64,000 nucleotides of DNA from Cyprinodon diabolis (Eukaryota; Chordata; Actinopteri; Cyprinodontiformes; Cyprinodontidae), in contig CM060080.1 of NCBI GenBank assembly GCA_030533445.1, positions 24,071,377 through 24,135,376 of the forward strand, in the 5' to 3' direction. The notes under the pieces were generated by a model that was given only the letters and a program-made list of their open reading frames with translations, was not told where the DNA came from and made no database searches. Below are positions 1 through 13,200 of the stretch, piece after piece. A program made the translations under genes and the position numbers. Numbering within the stretch: the first letter of the stretch is position 1; every line of letters begins with the position of its first letter.

Positions 1-1105
1 AAGGGCTCTGCATGCGGGCCATTAAAAACAATCCTGGTTATTTGTGCTTCACTGCAGTGTTCGGACCACTCTCAGGTCCAGCTGCAGTGCTGTCTAGAGG
101 CAGATCAATAAGCTAAGTCCACTGCCACAGCTCCAGATGGAGACTAACTCAAATATACAAAGCTCTACTAAGTGTTTACACTCCGTCAACATGTACCGTT
201 TTCACACATTTTAATCAAAAAGTTGTGTTTTTCATTTGGGATCTTAAATGATCAACACAAAATACCTAAAAGTGTGAAGTTTAAAGAAAGAAACCTACAT
301 AGTTTAACTTTTAAGAAAAATAAGGTTCCAAATAAAAGGTTTTGTGTGCCTATGTAGTCATCTAACCTGAATAAATAGCTATGAAAAACATTTCAATGGA
401 ATTATAGCTGGAAGTTTTAATAGGTACATCTTTACCAGCTTTGTTTATCAGTCCAGCTCTAAAGAGCTACCATCATGTTAAGTTTAGGTGCATCTCGTCT
501 CAAACACATCTGAATCTCATGAAATGCTTTTTGCCAGGCCTCTGCAGATCTGAGAAAGAGCATGCTTATGAGGGGTTCAGCCACAGTGAAGAAAATGTGC
601 ATCTAAAGGCTAAAGCATTGGAGATGTCAAGAGTTTGGGTTGAACACCCCCAATCTAGACGTGGCCATATTGACCCTTCGCATATTCTCATTGAGTAGAA
701 AATGCAAAGTAAGTTTTTTCTCCTTTTGGCACTACTAAATAAAATTAATTGTGTTTGTGTGCATCTATCCTATCTCAACCTGTATTTTTTTTTCCTATCT
801 TTTTTTTTTTATATAATAAGATTATAGAAATAAATCAATAGTTAAAACCTAAACCCTAATAATTTTGACACAGTTTCTTTCGCACATTTTTTTATATTCA
901 TACATTTCTTTTTACAATTTCAATCTTGTATTTAGTTCCAGATTTTGTCTGGACCATTCAATCATATTAATGTACTTCAACAGGTATTTCTTTTCGCTTT
1001 GAATTTGTTTATAACAAGAGTAAGGTGGTAAGGCGACAAAATAGAGTAAACAAAAGGAAGAAAGGTAGTTAAATGTGAGCAAATGGGCTCAAATTTTACT
1101 GTTAC
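1..1105 (-). other. akt1: akt1 intron 8, 5' part
   Basis: AT-rich DNA downstream of exon 8 on the minus strand. I looked for the expected LENLMLDKDGHIKITDFG segment on the minus strand and did not see it. The small open frames at 172-357 and 441-698 have no recognisable protein content. Nothing else is supported. Confidence 0.6.
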
Positions 1106-1231
1106 CTTGAGATCTCTATAAACCACGTTTCTCTCAGCATGCAGGTAGTCGAGCGCTGACACTATCTCTGCACCGTAGAACCGAGCCCGTTCTTCTGAGA
1201 ATACCCGGTCTCTTGACAGATGGAAGAAAAG
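1106..1231 (-). CDS. akt1: akt1 coding exon 8 (C-lobe to catalytic loop); last exon in window
   Basis: 126 bp, 42 codons, acceptor CCTCCTCAG, donor GTAACAG at 1105. It encodes [20 protein letters not shown], then [23 protein letters not shown]267 in YRDLK corresponds to the catalytic-base aspartate of human AKT1 (D274). The one-residue longer HAERNVV is the AKT1 form. The following exon, which should begin LENLMLDKDGH, was not found in the remaining 1.1 kb. Confidence 0.94.
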
Positions 1232-4200
1232 CTGAGGAGGAAAATGGGAGATTTATTTTTGCTGCCAAATAAAAGCAGAGTTAAGGAGTCCAGAGGACAT
1301 GGCAAACAATCCATCAGTGACAAAAAAGTACAACAAATGTCTGAACCGTGAGTACGTCTTACCTCGCCACCGTTCGCGTACTCCATTACAAAACAGAGGC
1401 GGTCATGTGTCTGGAAAGAGTATTTCAATCCCTGTAGGAAAGCAGAGTTTTGGGTTTTCAGCAAAGTCAATAGAAAGGTTCCCTTTTAACAGCAAACATA
1501 CAATCATAATATTTGCATTTGCAACAACAAATATTAAATCTAAGGAGAAGCAAACTGAGGAAATAAAATACAGCATAGGGAGAATTCAGCATGTCGAGTC
1601 GATTAAAACCTTTTTCTATAACTTGTCACGTTCATAAATGTTACAAGGAAAATTATTTAAATTAAAATTACAACTACAAAAAGCTTTAGTTTTTCAAAGT
1701 ATCCCTGTTTCCATCAAATAAACAGATACTTATAAATCAAAAAAAAAAAAAACATTGCTTAGGTTTTAAAAAAAAAGGTTTAGTTGAGAAACACAGAGAG
1801 CTTCTTACAGTCAAGAACGGATGCTTTGAATTCTGGAGGACTCTGTTCTCTGTGAGTGTGTGCGCCACTTCATCCTGCAAAAAAAGAACAGCACAAAGAG
1901 TGTTTGTCTAACTCTTACAACGGCTAACTATTTAGGTATCAGTCGTTGCTCCCCTGAACTCCAGAATCTAAGTGTTTTTCAGCCTTTACTTGCAAATTGG
2001 CAACCACTCACTTTAGCTACGATCACCTCCTTCTTTAGGATCTTCATGGCATAGTAGCGTCCTGTGGCCTTCTCCTTTACCAGAATAACTTTGCCAAAAG
2101 TGCCTTTTCCCAGGAGTTTGAGGTATTCAAAGTCGTGCATAGTCTAGAAGGCCAGAGCAGACAAAGTGGTATCCGGTTACAAACAGGAGAATTAGCAAAC
2201 TTGAGCTTTAACTAGCTCAGACACACAATCCCACTGACAACACCACTAAAGCATTTTAGGCACCATTTTACCCACTAAGCAATTTCCACTCCACTAATGG
2301 TTTGCCCTAAATATGGTTGGGTCTTTGTTAACCTTTGACCCCGGAGAGAATGTTGTGAACAAGTGCGTGTGTGTCTTTGTGTGCCTGCTTGCAGGTCATC
2401 CAATCCGGTTGCCCTCACACACCAGTGTTACCCCCCCTAGCAAAAAGGTTTGTAGCTTAACATTTCTAAATGTTTAACAGTGTAAACTGATTTATGCTTA
2501 GTCAACATTTAGCTGCAAAATAATGAACCATTTAAAAGAGGTTTCTGAAAAAAAAAACAGCCCAAGCTCCATCAGATTGAGTTAACTTCATTTGAAATAA
2601 AATCACAATTCAACAAAACGCTATTTTTAAATCACAGAAGCAATCAGTTTTGGTCACATTGCATTTAACAAGAGCAAGACTAAAAATTTTAGAGATCCAA
2701 CATTTCTGGCACAATTTCACCAACTTCTAAGGTGCATAAAAATGGTCAATGAACTGATGGGGTAAAACACTTTAATTCAGGGCGGTTCAGCTTGTGTTCT
2801 GCTTCAGGCACTTTTATTTGAAATAAAGTTTGTTCCTGTACTTTCAGTGTTGCTGAAGTTTTCACCTTTCTAAGACTAAATATTTCACTCCATCTCTCTA
2901 GGGGTCACCACTACGCATAAGCTGATCTCTATTCACTGGATTGCTGATAGACCGAAAAAACTGAAGTAACCTGCCGTCATCTTGGTACTCCCCACTTTAA
3001 TGGAGTCACGCTCTATAAATATCTGTAATGTAAAGTAATTACAAAATCAATGTAATGAATACATGTATATTACATATACATAATCAATTTAGCACTTTTG
3101 GCACATCATCAGATCGTGTGTGTATAATATTCTTAATATCTGACCACAGTACTATTATGCTCCATTAACACTATTTTTGTTGTGATGGATTTGTATAATA
3201 TGTAATATTACATGATTTATAGACTTCATTGCCTTAATACTGAATATATAATGTGATGTGCCTATTTTTTTTTACCATAAATTACAGTAGAATACAGATA
3301 CTGTGAGGCAGCAAGTAAAAAGCAAGTCAAAGTGATGACTATCTTTATTTTCATTTTTAAACCCCCTGAAAATCAGACCATCATCGTTGTTCGATGCTGT
3401 AGCGCACATATTGTTTACATTCCTACCAGCCTGAAAAGGGACTACCAATATGGCGGCTGGTGACGCCCCGCCCTTTTGTACTACCAATGGCCTATCAGCA
3501 ATCCAGTGAATAAATAGAGATTAGTAGTTGCAACTAGCACACAGATCCATGCATGCAAACAGAAGTTAGCAATTTTTCACACAAAGGTCACAGTAAAGTC
3601 CTGCAAGCTTTCAAGGTCAATTGTGAGTGAATCGCAGGCTGAAGCAGTGACACGACCAGACCAAGAACTCTTTCCTTGGAGATTTTCACATTATGCATGC
3701 AAATACGTTTCTTCTTCTTCTGTTACTAGCTACCTTTATTTACTGCATTGCATGTCGGGTTGTTTAAGACATGTCGTTGAGATCAGATCGTCAGATGTTA
3801 CAGTGTGAAGAAATACATTGCAAACTGTGAACTCAAGTTAAAAAAAACTGAATTTGAGTTGGGGCTGTGAACAGTGATTGAACATATCAAACAGTGTATC
3901 CCAAGCTTTACCCCAGTTTAAAGTCTACTGCATCTATTTTTTTAATAATGCGCTGGAAGCAGTTGCATTAATTGTTGTAGAGTTTTCATCTGACCTAAGT
4001 ATGGCACCACATGATGCTGATTGTTCATTAATGTCCACCAACCTGACAGGCCTTCAAAGTATCTGGAAGTATGGATGAATATGGATACTTGGCGAAGCAC
4101 AGTGCAACAGAGGGTATACATAAGATAGAGTACCACTTTGTGTCTGGGTTTGGTCAGGTAGACCTCCATGTCCATGGGGTCTGGAGAGGAGTCCATATTC

Positions 4201-7200
4201 TCCTCTTCCTGTTTATGGAGGCCTTCAGTCACTGCCTGGATGGCTTTGGTCCATTCTTCCCTGAATTAGACAGAGAAATCCGAGATTAAATCAGCTCGTT
4301 TTCCATCCAGCAGCCCAATCATGCACTTGTCTTATCAACAGGAAGCCAATTTCACGTGTAAATTCAGCCAAGGACTGAGGACTTTGACTAACTGTGCTAC
4401 AATGAATTAATGCAAACATTTGTACTTTTCTTCATGATTTAAAAACAAACCATGTCCTAATCTTTACAGAAATGCTTGTCATGTAAACGGTTTGAGTTTT
4501 TACAGCTAAAACATGGAGAGGTATGTGTGTGTGTGTGTAGGTTCTGAGCTTGCCTTTCCTCGGGGCTCTCCACGTGGAAGGTGCGCTCGATGACAGTGGT
4601 CCACTGCAGGCAGCGGATGATAAATGTGTTGGGCTTGGGTCGTTCCGTCTTCATCAGCTGGCACTCTGACCAACAGCCAGGGAGGGAGCGGGTAGGGAGA
4701 TGAAGAGAAGGGCCAGTGTTGTAGGGCAAAGAAGAGGAGAGAGACAGACCCACAGTTATAGCCATTTATCTTTATCGCCTCCCTTACAGACACTGTCGGC
4801 CAATTTGGAAAAGAACAGGTGCACTACAGTGGAAGTGATTTGAAGGCTCGCCTAAAATGAGGCATTTGCAGAGTTCACCCTTTCCTCTCCTCATCTTAAT
4901 ATGTGAATTACTTAAGTTCAGCACCAAGGAAGGAAGGAAGGAACTTAGAAAGGAAGGAATAACGGAAATGTTGTAAGGAAAGGAAGAAAGTTTGGTAAGG
5001 AAGTAAGGAATAAAAAAACATAAGACATCAAATCAAATTCCCTAAAACCCAGATTCTGTATGTTTTAATAATTTGAGTGTTTTTCTATAAATTATCTCGA
5101 CATATGGAGAAATTTATCTTTCTGAGCTCTTATAAAATTGTTATTTTCTTAGCCTAACAGTCAAAACTCTTAAATTACAACAACTGCTGATGGAAAAAAC
5201 TCAGCAGACTTGATAATCCTGTCAGAATTTATTAATACACATGTCATCACTTCCTTCACATACATATCCTTTCCCCATTTTGTAGCAAATAATAGTTATG
5301 TAAGCAGTTTCCAAAAACAATTAGTCACGATGTTCTCCAAACTGAAAGAACAAAAGCAGAGATTTCCATCTGTACCTTCTTCACATTAACATCTGTTCTC
5401 AAATGAAACATGTCAGCAAATAAGTCTGGATGCCACACAAATATGAGCCCTGTCTGATAGATGGAGGACTACAAGTGGACCACCACTGAGATCCAACATG
5501 GCTCCATCAGGGTGAATGTGGGATCCAGCTGCAGCCGCCCCCTCAGCAGCGACGCACCATGTGTCCTTTATGATGGGGTCGCTTTGGTGACAAGAAAAAA
5601 AACATAACAACCCCACGAAGGGTTCATGGATGAAAATAAGAGCCTCAGAGCGAAGCCCAGATAAATAGTCCAAATCAAGCCGCTAATGGTGATGATAACT
5701 CAGGAGCACCAGGGAGCAAACATGAGGTTAAACTAGCGGTGTGCTGTTTAAATGTTGTGTTCAGTCAAGGGCGTGGCTTTCTGTTATGGGAAGTATGTTA
5801 CTGAGTGTTGCTTTTCTTCCATTTTTATGTATATACAGTATTTATATATGATTTCCTGTCACAACAGAGCAGAACGATTATGAAGCTAACAGAGAAGGAG
5901 GACAGCAAGCGGACATTACCAGGTATATTCTGGGGCAGAGGCTCCCATGCTTGCAGGGATGCAGTACAATTCTTATCAATAGAAGCAAGGGGAGATTCAG
6001 GAAGGCATATGATCCAGTATCAATGTCATCTTTTAAGCACCTGGCATACTTTTCTCAGGGTAATTTCTCTACTTACAGGCATAAATACTCATTAATCAAT
6101 CTACAAATAACTTGAATTGAATAGAAAATGTGGTGAAAGGCTTAGTCCATATTAACCTATCGATTCACTATAATATCTAATTGTCCATGGATATCGTAAT
6201 CTACGGCAAGTTTCAGATTGGCCATAGTTAGCCAAGAAAACAGTGCTGAAAACGTGACTGTTTTATTCCATAGCTTCCTTATACGTTTTGCATAAACAAA
6301 GATGGTAAAAGTCTCGCCTGCTTTGGCCAGTTGACAAAGAGAAGCACTTTTTAGCCACATTCTAACAGAGCATATTTTTTGTTATTTGAATGCTGTTTCA
6401 CCTTTACTGTCTTAACAATGAAGCTTTGCCTAAGACAGGATGGTCCTAAATGGGGATCAGAGTAGTAACAGGATTTAAAATAAAATGCAGACATCTCTCT
6501 CCCCAGCAACACTGCAGCTTTTCCTTAGCTCCACTTCTGGAACGGAGATGCATTCCCATAATACAGTATAAGGTATGCTGTGGGGTCTCCTCCATATCTA
6601 ACTGTGCTTTGAAAATCTCTAAAGACACCGGCAAGATACCCAAACCTCCTCAGATGGCATCTTTTGATGAGGAATACAAATCAGTTTTGAAGAATTATAG
6701 CTGTTTTTATTAATTTTTACATTTGTCTTTTTCTTTGTAAAATGCTTACTGTTTGTTATTTTAGGTAGACAATTTTAAGATCTGCCCAGGGACAACAGAT
6801 GAAAAATAGGCATTTGGCTAATTCTGGTACATTTGCAGGAACGCTTTTTAATGTACACTGTCCTTGTCAAATCAATAAATAAATCTAAAATCAAACCGTT
6901 GATAAACTGCCCCTTTGAAGGTAAAAGGTGTAACAAAGAAAACCCAAAATGTTGGCTTCAGAAGGCCTTTGGGGACATGCAAACAACACATTTCAGGTCT
7001 CAACCAGGGAACAAGATTAATAAGATAGAAAAGGTGCAAAGTGATTTTCTGGTGAGCAATTATTTACAGATGTGTAGTTGGCCCGGATCTAAAAGGGACT
7101 TCCAACAAATAGCTTACAGCTGTTAAGCTTTAAGGATCTCTTAAAAACAGGTAGAAATATATAGAGCAACAAGTGAAAGTAATGGATTATTCCTGACTGA

Positions 7201-10200
7201 CAGGACAATGCGTTTAGATTGAAGTTTTCAATTTATATAAAAATAAATTACTTAACTAAAATGAGCGTATGAAATATTTACCACAAAATAAGGAGAATCA
7301 TAAAAGCAGGAAACTAAAGTTGTTTTAAAGAAAAGAGAAAAGCGAGAAAAACACAAGTGTGTGAAAAACAGGCATTTTTTTTCTTTGTTCTTTCTGTGGT
7401 GGATACTCACGTGCAACAGAGAAGTTATTTAAGGGGGTTTCCAGCTGGTCAGAATCTTGTGGCCGCTCTTTATAACCGATGAATGTACCGTCACTCTTAA
7501 GGAGAAAATACCTCGGCCTCCAGGTCTTGATGTATTCTCCTGATATCAGAAACACAGACAGGAAACATTAGTTTACTGGGAAGCCACTGTTTTTGGATTA
7601 ACAACATGCCAACTGTTTTACAGCTGTCCTCTTTGGTCTGATGTTGTGATTATTTCTTTTTAGATGGTAAAGTTCTCAGAGACATAATTTTGGGGAGGAT
7701 ATTAAATAAAGACAGTGAGTACGATTTATTTTTGGTTTATCTGAGGGAATATATACACACACGCTGCCTAGAAAAATATTCATTGCTCATTCATTTTCTA
7801 TCACTCTTATGGTTTACAATCAAGACCCTCAGGATCTTTATGTCAAGTTAGTAATTCAAAATATGTTGTTGTGTGAAAATAAAATAAATGCTTTACATGC
7901 TTGTTTTTTTTTATTCTGAAAACAGCCGTTAGAACAACTCTTCTGATGCTTACATTCAGTTTTATTCCAGGATATCCCTGCAGATAGTCTGTCTAAAACA
8001 CTGTAACTTCAGCCAAAATGGCTGATTTTCACGTGCCTGGCCACGATTAGCAACCGGTCATTGTGAAGACAATTTCAAGTACTGGTCCTTGCATTTATGA
8101 TTCGTTTTTTTTTTTTTGTTTGTTTCCTGAGCGGACAGCTTTATTCTCCTGCACTTGGTCCATGTTTATTTTGGTTAAGAGCTCCTAAAAAACGGCGACG
8201 ATTAACATGGACTAAGTGCTGGAGGCTGCTAGAGGCTAACTGCTGGAGGTGGAAAAAGGACAACGTTAGATCAGAGACACTTGACACGCAGACCAAGCAC
8301 CACAGCTGGGAAGAGAAGGCGGCGGCTGGCCAGTGTCTACTCTGTAGGTAGAACAACCAAACAGTCTTTCTAAGACTAAATTAAAATGGCTTTTTTTACT
8401 CAATAATACAATGTCAATGTACATGAGACAACAGCATTGAAGAATTTTTGGATCTAATGCTGTGACAGAATCAGCAGATACTGATTTTGGTGATCAGCTC
8501 CCAAAATCCTGATCAGTGCATCTCGTAATGTAACCAAATCGTAGAGATATTGCACACAGTTTTAAAAGTGGGTTTCTTTCCAAAAATGTGATTACAAATT
8601 AATGACTTTTATATCAAGGTAATCAAAAAAGTTGCTGCTTTCAAACTGGATAAAAATAACATAAAAATTTATGAATAACTTTATAATGAACTGGCAGGTG
8701 ATATACTGTTGTATAACTCTAAGGAAAACACCAAACATTCACAACAATCTACCAAAATACACAGAGGAAAGAATACCATTGTCCCTTAATTTGTACTCTC
8801 TAGTATTCCTGATTTCCCTATATCATTAATTGGGCCCTTTTAGAATAAAAGCATCAATGACATGACTCCTCTGGATATCTGCCATGCATGTCCATCCTGC
8901 TCACTTACACAACTTGATTCACACCAATGAATCTCTGAACAAGGTCGAAATTCAATTTATTCTGGTGATGCTTCAGGAAATGTTGCGCCAGATGTTGTGC
9001 AGACGGAAGGGAGAAAAAAAACAAAAAACAACCAACATACCATAACAAGGCAGTGGCACACAGTGGCGAGGAACTTGAATATTTATACTAGAAAAAAAAC
9101 TGTAATTTATTTTTAATTACGGAGCCACATATTAACCCCCTGCTGAGCAGCACCAAGCTGTCCTTAATTGCCCCATTTCCTCTAACACAGAAATGTGTCT
9201 GGTGTACAGAGATGTAGAAGATCTGTCAACACGAGCTTCTGCTACCCTCACTCAAACAAACTTCTGATTGATAAAACTGGAAAGAGATCAGTCAGTAGAA
9301 AACAAACAGGCACTAGCTGAGTGCTGATCCACATAGAAGAAGAAGGTATATAAACCGAACATAGGCCGACCTCCGTCAAAGTTCTTCTGTTGTGTTAACC
9401 GATCATTTCCTTTTTTATTTACATTTTTCATTCCATAGAATTTACCTTGCATGACAGTAAACGCCCCCATATTCAAAGTATGTCATTGGTGGTATAGTGG
9501 TAGCGGTCACTGTTGCAGGTGTCTGGATTTTGATTCATGACTTTGAAAACCTTGTTGCCCTGGTTTTCACCTGCTGTCTCTTTCAATTTCCTGTCTGATT
9601 GCTTTCAAAACAAGGCCACTAATATCACACAATCCCCATTAATCAAAAAGTAAGTTATGCTTTTTCAAATGACAGTATCAATGGCTGCTAAAAAGGCTAT
9701 GACTCAAAAATGGTTGAGTTTGAAAATACTAACATCACATGAGTGGGTCAATCAGATTGATAACATTTTCAGAATTGAAAGGTATAACTGTTAACTCAAG
9801 TTAGAGATGGATATAATTCAGGACAATTGCTTAAAGTGGTTGACATATGTGTCAGCAAAAAAGCATGATATTCTATGATGCCTTATAAGTATAATACGCT
9901 CGTTGTATAGTTTTAAGACCCGTCTTTGTATTTCTAAGAGATGGAATAAAAAGTAAATGACAAAAGTCAATTAATGCTGGACAACTGCATTAACGGACAA
10001 TGTATTTTAAAACAAATATACTTGTACTCTCTGAGGGGATCCCTGTATATTTTATTCTAGTTGTCGAATTCCTGAAGTCATTTGTTTTATCTCTTAAAAA
10101 AAGGAATTCCCAGATCTTATTGTGAAACAGTGACATAACAAGAAAAGCCAAGTTTCATAGGTACTTATTTTAAACACACAGGTTAGACTTTGCCTTCATT

Positions 10201-13200
10201 TAAAGAACAAAGACAAAAAGAAAACCACTGTTTTCTTTAAAAAGGTGTTGACGTTTTTGGTACAGTTCTGAGTTTCTGGAGCCTTTTAACTTGTTTCCTT
10301 CAGACAATGAATGTTTCTCTACATTTTCTTCTGTCCAGTCCATTTTTCATTGTGTATATTTGTGGTTTCACTTTTCTTTAACCATTGAAAGGTCAAAAAA
10401 AGGGGAAATAAACTCAGACATAGCTGAATCAATGCAAAACACACAACAGTTTTACTAGATGTGTGGGGTTAAGCACCAATAGGTTCGCTGACAAACAGCC
10501 AGTAGCTCAAAACCTTTTAGATGGTCATTGTTAAGGAAATAAAAAGGTGGATATTTTCCACTTTGGTGAAAACAACTTTTAGACTTCATTCATCACCTCT
10601 ACAGTTTTATTAGGATCGTACACCTTTTCTGCCCTCCATTTTTCACTTCCCTTCTTTTTTCAAGCATACTTCAAATATGTTACCATAGTCAGGCAGAACA
10701 AAAAGAAAAACCTTTGATTAAACGTATAAATGTTCTAACCGATGCCTTGTGTAAATGAGAACCTATGTCTTAATGACACCGACTGTATAAATAAGAGTTT
10801 AAGAATAAAAAAGATTGGACGCAACTACACAAAAAAAGTCTCGTTTACTATAGAGTTATTAGAAAGTAACTCATCTTTTCTTAACAACACAGGATAGATG
10901 TGGTGCAAAGATGTGTCATTTGTCAGCTTGAAACCACAAACCTTTCAGTTCAGTCATTTACAAATATACATTTGACTTCAAAGAATTACCACCCACAGTA
11001 TTTCAGATCCCCCAGCCACAGCAGAGAAATGCCCTCAGAGATAGTAAACACATGTTCTAAACACCAAGAGCACATATAAGGTGAAATTTATCAGTAAAGA
11101 CAATGAGTTCACTTCAGCAATGCCAAAATGCCAAAATCTAAGGCAAGAAAGAATGCTGAACCCTCTGTACCGAGCCTCGTTTTCCTCAGCTGGGCCCCAG
11201 CTGGTGACTTGTTCTCCTGACAGGTTTTGGCTGACCCATATTCCCCTGATATCCTCCATGCCAGCTAACATTGAGGACAGTATGTGCACAATGTAGAGGC
11301 AGGATAATGAGCCCTCTACCTGACAAGACACAGGCTCTGCGTATGAGCGGAACCTCTGTCATTCTAAAGAGAACAAAAAAAGTTTCAGTAATGAGGAAAT
11401 AACATCAAAAATCCCTTCCAGACTGGATAATATTCTTATATACACACACTGATGTGATGGGCAGAGACAGGTGTTTGACCACAGCTCTGTGCGCTTGTGT
11501 GCAAATAGATTTGTTTATACATTGGCTCATAGGCAAAAAAAAAGGGCCCTGTGTGTGTAGTAGATTACATCAACACGCACTTTGGAAGGTGGAGAGCATT
11601 TCCTGCCAACTCTGCTGACGCATAGCACCCACCAGAGAAGCAGCATGGGTGGTACTAAATGACACAGCAGCAATTCCAGGCTCGGAAAGCCTTGCATCTT
11701 GGAGACACTAAGGTGGCCTTGATGGAGATGACAAAGCCAGCCTTGCATTCTCAGTCAACAGAGTCGTCCAAGAATTTTCACTATGCTGAACTGTGATGTC
11801 AGCAGAGACAAGTTCATATGATCACTTAGGGAAAACTAACTAGGATGAAAAAAAGCCCTAAATGCTCACAGGGATTTGTAAAAAAAAAAAAGGCAACTAA
11901 GATATTTGAAGCACAAAAATTCTCTTCTAAATCAGAAAGAACTTATGGGAAACTCCACATCTGTAGAGCAAATTTTCACCTTGTACACACTGCTTTGAGA
12001 CAGGAGGACACTGCAACTTCCTCGTGTGTGACCGCAAAACCTGGTCACATGACAAACAGTGGAAGTAGCTCGATCCGGGTGTCTGCGACTGCGTCTCCGC
12101 AGCACTGCAGTGCAACACGCACAGCAGGCAGACACACACACATCCAACGCAGACTCTGCTGAAAGCGTAAACAACAAAGATGACCCTGGGAGGCTTCCCG
12201 TTTACACTCATTTCCCCTTCTACTTTTATTCATCTGTACTTTCCACACACTTTTTAAGCGCTGACATGACAAGAAAGTGAAACCGACAGCTGGGCTTTTT
12301 GAGTCTTTAAGAGTTAGCGTAAACAAAGTTGGGGAGAGACTGCGGTCACAGACTTGCATTCAGTTAAAAACTGATGCAAAAAAAGCTTCTGCAAGATGAG
12401 CTACAAAGCAAGCATTGTTGAGCATGTTTACACAGCCTCACTGATCAGAAGGAAAACCAAACAAAGAAAATTCTATGTATATCCATTTTCAATATAGCAT
12501 CTAACAAAGGTAATCATACACTTCAGGAGTTTTTACAAACGATTACAAGCACAGGCTTTAGTGTTTTGTTGTAAATTAACTGTAGTTATAAACGAAACAA
12601 ACGAAGTAGAGATTAGCTTTTGGATGATAGGAAACTAATTTCCGGTTTTCAACAGATTCTTTCAACTATCTGAAAACTGGGGCGTTTATTGACATTCCTC
12701 TTCTAAGTGCTGTATTATGTTGTTTATGGACAAAATACATTATAACTAAGCTCAAGATCAGTCAGACTGCAAGTGTGACAAGTGTGTCCGTGACATCAAT
12801 TTACAAGTCTTCCTGTGGATTTATAACAGGATTTAGGCCTCCACTCGAACTAGAACATTCAACTAGACGACATTGACGTCCAATGGAGGAATTTGCCCTG
12901 CCAATAAAAGGTTTTCGGTTTAAGCCCTGCTCAATTTTTTGATGTCATTGTGTCCTTGGTCCAGACCCTTGTCCACTGATGGGGGTTAGAGGGGAGGTTA
13001 ACTTGCAACCATCAATGTGTTCAAGAATGAATGAATGACTGAATGCAGTGTAAGGTGCTTTGGTCAACTCTCCTGACTTGGAAAAGTACAATACAAGAAC
13101 AGGCCATTTACCATTTACAAATCCAGAGTAGCTCTAGCTGTACGTTTGGGTCATTGTGTTACTGGAAAGTGAAATCCCACCTCAGGTTGAAGTCTTTTGC

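Noticed and set aside
9482..9550. Functional tRNA-Gly gene
   Set aside because: The 5' part is convincing, but the B box is degenerate and the acceptor stem does not pair, so it is listed only as a pseudogene-like fragment.
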